Source of the DNA: Edolisoma coerulescens
Lineage: Eukaryota; Chordata; Aves; Passeriformes; Campephagidae
NCBI GenBank assembly: GCA_013397115.1
Contig: VWZW01004140.1
Span: 1,485,330 to 1,549,329 of the forward strand
Direction of reading: 5' to 3'
Length of the DNA stretch: 64,000 nucleotides
The notes under the pieces are model-generated. The model was given only the letters and a program-made list of their open reading frames with translations, ran no database searches and was not told the DNA's origin. This document shows, in pieces, positions 57,441-64,000 of this stretch; the stretch's first letter is position 1; every line of letters begins with the position of its first letter. Both the position numbers and the translations under genes were made by a program.

Positions 57441-57878
57441 TCTGTGATCTGAGATTAATGTTTTACTAAGAGACTCTTGTACTTGTGCCTTTTCTTTGCA
57501 CTTAGAGGAGACAGGGCATTGTGAGAGGCACTGCTGGAAATGATGGGGTGATTGCATGACAAAAAATAAGACCAGCATCTTGTCACAGTGATGGGCTTTG
57601 CATCACGGTTGTCATTCAGGAGATGAAGAGCAGCAAAGAGAATTCAGCAGGCACTTCAGCCTAGCTGCAGATTTTGTGTCAGTCCTCTCAGAAAGCCTGT
57701 GGATGTGAGCTAAGTAGTTTTGAAAATTACAGTCTTAGCAGCATGGGTTAGAGCAAAGCATATTTTTGCAACTTTTTCTCTCTAACAGATATTACTGTAT
57801 TGTTTCCTTGGCACTCAGTGCTGAATGACAATTGCTGATAGGTTCCTGAGGTGTTTCTGGTGGTTTCTATAGATGATC

Positions 57879-58402
57879 TGTGCTGGTTCAGCTGGGGTAG
57901 AGTTAATTCCCTGCCCAGTGGCTGGTTTGGGGCTGTGTCCAGGATTTGTGCTGAACACAGGGTTGATAACACAGATATTTTTGTTGGTGCTGAGCAGGGA
58001 TTGCACAGAGCCAAGGCCTTTCCTGCCCCTCGTACAGCCACGCTGGGGAGGGGCTGGGGGAGACACAGCCAGGACAGGTGACCACAACTGACCAAAAGCA
58101 AGTCCCAGACCATGTGACATCATGAATGAAGTGGGGGAGGAAGAAAGAAAAGGGGAACATTCGGGGTGATGGTGTTTGTCTTCCCAAGTAACCAGTTAGT
58201 GTGACAGGGCCCTGCTCTCCTGAGGACGGCTGAACGCCTGCCCAGCCATGGGAAGTGAGGAATGAACTCCTTGTTTAGCTTTCCTTGTTGTCACAGCTTT
58301 TGATTTCCCTGTCTTTATCCCAACCCGCTTTCTGGCTTTTACCCTTCCAATTCCCTCCCTAATCCAGCTGGAGGATGTTGTTGCTGGGGCTAAACCATGA
58401 CA
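57879..58402 (+). mobile_element. Solo LTR of an avian endogenous retrovirus (ERVL-like)
   Basis: Begins TGTGCTGGTTCAGCTGGGGT and ends GGGGCTAAACCATGACA, giving TG..CA termini over about 524 bp. The opening (GGTTCAGCTGGGGTAGAGTTAATT) and the ACCATGTGACATCATG region agree with my recollection of a common avian LTR family. No internal retroviral sequence flanks it, so it is a solo LTR. The promoter TATA region looks decayed. The target-site duplication was not clear. Confidence 0.72.
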
Positions 58403-58409
58403 CAGAGCC

Positions 58410-58803
58410 ATAGAAATCACAGAATTATGGAATATCCTGAGCTGGAAGGGACCCACAGGGATCACCCAGTCCCACCCCTGGCCCTGCACAGACACCCCAA
58501 CAACCCCACCCTGGGCACCCCTGGCAGCGCTGTCCAAACGCTCCTGGAGCTCTGGCAGCCTCGGGGCCGTGCCCATTCCCTGGGGAGCCTGGGCAGTGCC
58601 CAGCACCCTCTGGGGGAAGAACCTTTCCCTGATATCCAACCTAAACCTCCTCCAGACAGTTCCATGACATTTTCTTGAGTCCTGCCACTGGTGACAAGAG
58701 TGAAGAGATTGGAGCTGCCCCTCCACTGCCCTTGTGAGGATGCTGAAGACCTCAATGAGGTCTCCCCTGCATCTCCTCCTCTCCAGGCTGAACAAACCAA
58801 GTG
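58410..58803 (-). mobile_element. CR1 LINE 3' portion, antisense, third variant
   Basis: Has GAGCTGGAAGGGACCCACAG and CACCCCTGGCAGCGCTGTCC, then the TGAGGTCTCCCCTGCATCTC region. It starts only a few bases after the solo LTR, so the LTR appears inserted at its tail. Confidence 0.9.
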
Positions 58804-59240
58804 ACACGGACATGGATGGGGTTTTGTGCAGATGTTTTGTGCTGCCAAACCCAAACAGTGGAGATAGGTGTCACTAGCGAGTGTTTTCACATATTTCCCA
58901 GCAGACTTCTGTCTTCTGGTCTTCCACACGTGTTCATGAACACACACCCGAGGCAGTGCTTGGCCCCTTCCGTCAGTGCAAAGCAGTAGATGGTAGGAGA
59001 GGGAATAGATGAGGCTGCCCTGCTCTGAGGACCACTTTAGTCCAAGAACACAAGCTGGAGTGGATCGAAATTCAGAGCTGAAATGTCAAAACAGGAGAGT
59101 CCAGCCATGCTACACCCATACCACCCAGCTGTGGTAAGAACTGCTCTTCTAGGCATTGTCCATTAGCCTTACTAAAAAAAGAATAAATTAAAAGTAACTC
59201 ATCTTGAAAAGAATGGCACAGCTCCTCTTTTTGTTAAAGG

Positions 59241-59294
59241 AGTTGCATTCAGTGATCCTCATGGGTCCCTCCCAGCTCAGGATTACCTATGATT
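59241..59294 (+). mobile_element. Possible CR1 3' tip, sense
   Basis: CAGTGATCCTCATGGGTCCC followed by TCCCAGCTCAGGATTACCTATGATT resembles the last 50 bp of CR1. Too short to be certain. Confidence 0.5.
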
Positions 59295-60315
59295 AAAGCA
59301 CAGTAGATCCACCTTGGAAGCAAAATTTACTATTCCTTTCTACATCATTATTTTATTCTGAAAATGCTTCATTTTAATTCTTCATTGCTATGAAGAAAGC
59401 TCTGTTATGCCCTGGGTATCAGTGTTTGGCTCAGATATAGGTGTTTTGCTTTTTTTATTGGCCTGATGAAGCAAATTCCCCGTCGTAATTGTGGTGAACA
59501 TTCAGATACAACAACTGTTTATTTGAAGAGTTCATTATAATGAGGTCAGACTGTACGAAACACCCTTCAGAGTTATTGTTACGCCAGGGAGAGTGTCAGA
59601 AGAAGTTGATACCAAAAAAAAAAAAGCTCCTCACTGCAGTGTCAAATTGAGAGGAAGTTTTACTGAGAGTCCCAACTGTGTAACAGAGACAGTTGTGTGT
59701 TCATAGTGATTAATTACACTTCAGCTTGGCACTTTATCCAGATTTATCCAAAATATTTTGCTGACACTTGATATTAACAACAGGTTGCATTTAGGGAAGG
59801 TAAACAGCAGAGACAGCTCTGCCATATTCCAGATGGTCTTATAAAGATGCACGTTGAAGTGCCAGCACTGAGGAACAGCCCCAAATTCACCTTTCTGTCC
59901 TCTCGTCTGCCCAGCACGAGGATAACAACAGGATAAAGCTGCCAGGGAAGACAGATGGAAAAGCCTGAAACCCACTGGGGTTCAAAGTGTTTCACACCCT
60001 GTTCCTGCTGCCGTGACCAATGCGTGCCAAGGTGTGACTCCACAGGAGTTTTATCCAGGTCAGTCACTGCCTCTGAGTGTGAGCAGCTCCTTTTCCATCC
60101 CTCCCCTCGGCAGCCGGGATCCTCGTCCTGGTCCTGCTGCAAGGTCTGTCAGGTTTGACAAACTCTCTCTGCCTGAGCTGCAGATCTTTGTCTCGCAAGC
60201 TGAACCTTTAAATACCAGCTCCCACACCGAGCTGAGCATGCAGCTGTTGTTTTCCAGCAGACTCCAAAACTGGGACTTATTCAGGCTTGGTTGTTTACAT
60301 GATAGTTAGTTTAAA

Positions 60316-60600
60316 ATGGTTTAGATTGGAAGAGACCTTTAAGACTCTCAAGTCCAACCATTCCCACAGCACCTCCAAGGCCACCACTAACCCATGTCTC
60401 TAAGTGCCACCTCCACATGGCTTTTAAATCCCTCCAGGGGTGGTGACTCCACCAGTGCCCTGGGCAGCCTGTTACAGGATTTGACAACCCTTTCTCTGAA
60501 GCAATTTTTCCTAATTTCCAATCTTAACCTCCCCTGGCACAACCTCGAGGCCATTTCCTCTTGTCCTATCAGTCCTTATGCAGGAGAAGAGACCGAGCTG
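60316..60600 (-). mobile_element. CR1 LINE 3' portion, antisense, second subfamily
   Basis: TTTAGATTGGAAGAGACC through CCAAGGCCACCACTAACCCA and GGTGGTGACTCCACCAGTGC, matching the 45060 copy. Confidence 0.92.
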
Positions 60601-62114
60601 TCCAGCTCTAGAGAAGGACCACCAAAAAATGACCTTGATGGTGAGAAAAAAGTCTCTCCAGAGGGTGAGTCTGTCTCAGATAAAGCAGCCTGAGGCACAT
60701 GGGTTGGATTGTCCCTTGAATGGGCCTGTTTTGCTCCACTGTTTGAGTTAGCTCAGGGACAAACACTGACTTGGGCAACTAATTTTGAGATGACTGCAGT
60801 GAGATGTGAGGACTTCCCTCATCCAAAGATACCTGCAAGAAAATGACCTGTGTCATAAATGAAATGGCATAAAAGCAGAAGGAACAGTTTAATGCTTCTT
60901 CCTTGTGCTTGGAAATTCTTCTGAGCCATCTCTCTTGGCCATTTCAGGTTCTCTTCTTCTTTTGTTGAGTCCCACATTTGGAAAACAATTGAAAAATCTC
61001 TCTTTTAAAATTCTACTCTGTGTTAATTTTACTTCTGTACACTGAGGTAGAACTTTAATTTGCAGAGGTTGAACCAAATAAAAAGACTTTTAGTCTTTCT
61101 TGTAACGACCTTGTTTCCTTGTGAGTTATTTCTGTGTCTGTTTGGGAGTGTGTCATATTTCTCAGTAAGAGTGGTTTTATAAATGGCTTGTAAAGGTTTA
61201 TCCATAAAATGCTTATATATATATACTGTGAATCAGTACCTCCAGGGCTTTTATGTTACAGGTCAATGGGGTTACTTAAAAGTCTGTAATATTTACTGAT
61301 GTGTTTATAAACACTGATAATGTACTTTTTATGCCAAAACCAATATAATATTTAGCACTCCTTTATTAGTACATTGTGAATGATAGACTGTTAAGATAAA
61401 CTATAACCTGATGGAATTTTCAGCAACGTGCTGGAATAGCTTTTTTATTGCGTATATAAATGGTTCCCTCTAAAGCAACTGTGAGAGACAGCCTGGCTTG
61501 CATAGAAAAATCAGTGAAACATGCAGAACCTGATTCTGGAGATGGGTAAAGCCAGAATTTTCCAGCAATCATCTTCTTAGCAAGATGAATGTGAGTCTTG
61601 TTCCACGTAGGATCAAGAGACTGAAGATCTTGTGCTAAATATCCTTTTATTTGAAATTTCCAGAGGTTTTCCTAGGAGCATCCTTTCCCTTGTGTGTCAT
61701 GCCTGAGTGTGCTGAGCAGGTGGGAGAAGCCAGCAGTTATTTCCTGAGCCTGTTACACTGGAAACGCTGAGTTCAGCTCTCAGACCCACCATGGATTTAC
61801 CATTGGTTGTTAGGAAAGTCGTGTTGCTGGTACACAAAATGATGAGTTTACAATTTCCTTTCATGGCCCAGTGCCTGAGCATGGCGTGTCACAGCTGCGA
61901 GGTGATACCTGGATGGATTTTTCTTCCAAGTAATGCGCTGAATTCAAACTTGGCTCAGACTTTTTCCATCCATAGCATCCTTGTAGGACTTCTAACCCCC
62001 CAGCTGAGCACGCCAAGAGCACAGGCAGCAAGAATCTCCATTCAGGATCTTTGACCAGGAAAGTAGGCAAGCGACTCTGTGTGTGTGTGTGCACTCACCT
62101 GTGTCTTCTGAGCA

Positions 62115-62205
62115 ACCCGGCCTAGTGGACCCCACTTGTTTCAGGGGGGTTGGATTAGGTGACCTTTAGAGGTCACTTCCAACCCAAACTAGTCTATGAT
62201 TCTGC
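62115..62205 (+). mobile_element. CR1 LINE 3' end, sense, short
   Basis: GGGGGGTTGGATTAGGTGACC, then CACTTCCAACCCAAAC and a CTATGATTCTG tail. Confidence 0.88.
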
Positions 62206-63471
62206 TACCTCCTCCCAAAAGCTGAGCACAAATGTACATCTAAACCCAGTGCCACTGCAAATGTCTATCGGCAGTGATTACACAGCCCAGAGTGCTGACA
62301 TTGAAAGAATGGGCTGTCTAGGAAAATGCTGGTGGATGTGCAAAGATCCAAAATTATTGTTTATTCTGGTGCTATAGGAACAATCTTGCAAAGAAAAATA
62401 GGCTCTGACAAAGGAGGTAATGAACAACGCCAGTTCTCTGTGGTTGTGTGTACATGCAGTTGAATTATAATTGCACCACGCGCTGAATGTGCTCATTCAC
62501 CACTTGTGAGCAGCCAGTTCCCAGCTCATTCTGTAACAGGAGAGATCCCAACACGTGATACTGACTCCTAAGTCACTTGGGATGTGAAGGATTAGCTGTG
62601 GCCTGAGCCGAATTAATATCAAAATCCCAAATAAGCACTTGGTTTGCTTGTTGTCTGCTCTGGATCCTAAGGAAATTGCTTTTTTTTCAGAAGTTGTGTG
62701 TAGAAATTATGTTAGTCTTCACTGATTCATTTTTTGCTTATTCCATACCAATTGTAGCACTGTCTCCATTGCTGCAGACAGAAACTTTGCTGAAGAATTT
62801 TGCGTGGTACAGGAGAAAGTTTGGTTTGATGTTTGGGGAGGGATTTATTTCTTCCAATCATGCCAGTCATCCACACAACCTGTAACCCATCTTCTGCACA
62901 ACACCGAGACCTGCTGCTTCCTCTTGCATTGCTGAAGAAAGAGCCAAGTGCCACTATTCTGGTTTAGTAACATTTTTACACCGAAGTCTAGAGCCTGCAA
63001 GTATTTTATAGTGAACGGGAGCTGCTGTGTGTGTTCACTGCTTGCTGAGTTACTGGTACGTGATCCTTTGATCTGAATATGGCTCCCTTCAGGTTTCACT
63101 GCCTAAAAATGCCATTTTCCTACCAGGTGTTGCAAAACCCCTTATCCCTAGAATTCCTATCACCCTGCAGCTGAGTCGGGACTGAAGTGCGAACCCGGGG
63201 CTTGGCCCAAGCTCGGGGATGGAAAATGAGAAGCAGGAGGGCCTGGGGAGGAGGGCTGTGCCCACATCAGCTCCCTCCAGCTCTCAGGTAAGTTGTAGCC
63301 TCTCACCATCCTCCCACCCTCAACTGTGGGCAAGCAAATTGTGCCCTTCCCCCATCCTCCCACCCCTTTTTTGGACAGAACAGCTGCAAAAACTTCCATT
63401 GTGCCATGGACAAGTATTAAGTCAAAACTCAATTTGGGCTGTAAACATGCAAATAATTCTCTTTGACAGAC

Positions 63472-63492
63472 TCCTGCTGCTGCTGCTGCTGA
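63472..63492 (+). repeat. CTG triplet microsatellite
   Basis: CTCCTGCTGCTGCTGCTGCTG, six units. Confidence 0.95.
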
Positions 63493-64000
63493 TTACATGA
63501 ATCAACTTTGCAAGTCTGGAGATTTAATTTGTGCAAATTGCAGCTGGAAAGCCATAGGACCAGGCTAAAAAGACAGACTTACACTGCAGAAATATAAAGC
63601 AGACAGTAGCTTGCTGGAAGAGAACAGGTCTCTGTCAGTACCTGTTCTTTCAAAAATTTTGGAGCTGATAGGATGTTGAGTAATGTCACAATTGTATCTG
63701 CATTGCACTGTGGAAAACACTGCCCTTTCTTCAATGCTGCTACATTTTCTTTTTTGTCTACAGCTTTTAAAGTAATTTTCCTGCTGTGGTGCCTGTGTGA
63801 AAGTGCTAGAGCAGTGGCAAGCATTGGGAAGCAGGACCCATGAGGAGATCAGAGAGGAACGTTTATTCCTGGGAATTGTACTGGATTTTTAGGGAGATAA
63901 CTCCATCACTTCAGGATGTAATTATTTGCAATTTTCTTGCTCTTTCACAGACTTATGAAAAAAGGAGAGGCTTAGAAGTTATCAGTCCCAAAGCCAGCTC

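Larger units (their letters stand above)
50689..57460 (+). other. PTPRT: Inferred PTPRT 3' UTR, about 6.8 kb
   Basis: No credible new gene begins after the stop. The sequence is AT-rich, lacks recognisable CR1 copies (which occur in most neighbouring intervals), and ends at a plausible poly(A) site. Mammalian PTPRT mRNAs have, as I recall, 3' UTRs of several kilobases, so the size fits. It contains a CA run at 51235, an old repeat relic at 51634, A-rich runs near 55846 and 56190, AATAAA-like motifs near 55313 and 55947 that could serve as earlier poly(A) signals, and an AU-rich TTATTTATT near 57370. The exact end needs transcript data. Confidence 0.7.
57461..64000. other. Downstream region, no gene supported
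   Basis: It contains a solo LTR (57879), CR1 copies (58410, 59241, 60316, 62115), a GT run at 62080, a CTG run at 63472 and unique AT-rich DNA. Around 60880-61460 is repeat-free with an AATAAA at 61077 and could be a more distal 3' end or another transcript. A good splice-donor-like CAGGTAAGT at 63285 is isolated. None of this is enough to call a gene. Confidence 0.75.

Noticed and set aside
58196..58813. Antisense open frame of 205 codons
   Set aside because: It lies almost wholly within an antisense CR1 3' region and LTR sequence, and has no domain. It is an open frame by composition.
1..64000. tRNA, rRNA, CRISPR or bacterial-type operon features
   Set aside because: None seen. Promoter boxes, ribosome-binding sites and operators of bacterial type do not apply to this vertebrate sequence.

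Overview
This window is nuclear DNA from a vertebrate, and the repeats point to a bird. It holds at least 16 CR1-type LINE 3' ends, two ERV-like LTRs, and long AT-rich introns around short GC-rich exons. A songbird-like genome is my guess from the LTRs, not a demonstrated fact.

The only protein-coding gene I can support is the 3' half of a receptor-type tyrosine phosphatase of the R2B (MAM-domain) family, on the + strand. I assign it to PTPRT (RPTP-rho). Fifteen exons between 14372 and 50688 join in one frame: 2 nt of a split codon, 609 codons and a stop. They encode the end of the juxtamembrane segment and the wedge region, the catalytic domain D1 (exons 2-9; KNRY loop, WPD loop, HC-X5-R loop, Q-loop) and the domain D2 (exons 10-15), which keeps HC-X5-R but has lost the other three catalytic landmarks. 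The MAM, Ig, FNIII and transmembrane exons are not seen and should lie upstream of this window. Exon numbers used here are local (1 = first exon seen).

Layout: 1-14371 is intron upstream of the first visible exon. Positions 14372-33075 carry the wedge and most of D1, ending at the D1 cysteine. Positions 35269-36745 finish D1. Positions 39859-50688 carry D2 and the stop codon. From 50689 to about 57460 I infer one very long 3' UTR ending at an AATAAA signal at 57435. From about 57460 to 64000 the sequence is intergenic or of unknown status, with CR1 copies and a solo LTR.

Points of most interest are: a GC-AG intron after a 37-nt exon; D1 and D2 exon structures that mirror each other; an 85-nt perfectly inverted pair of CR1 copies around local exons 10 and 11; an antisense LTR ending about 110 bp before the exon that encodes the D2 cysteine; a 13-bp perfect hairpin in intron 7; an old interspersed-repeat relic in the 3' UTR; and several repeat-free, TAAT-rich intronic blocks that look like conserved non-coding elements. 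I see no evidence of a wholly new system. The window is a large neuronal-type receptor gene shaped by retroelements.
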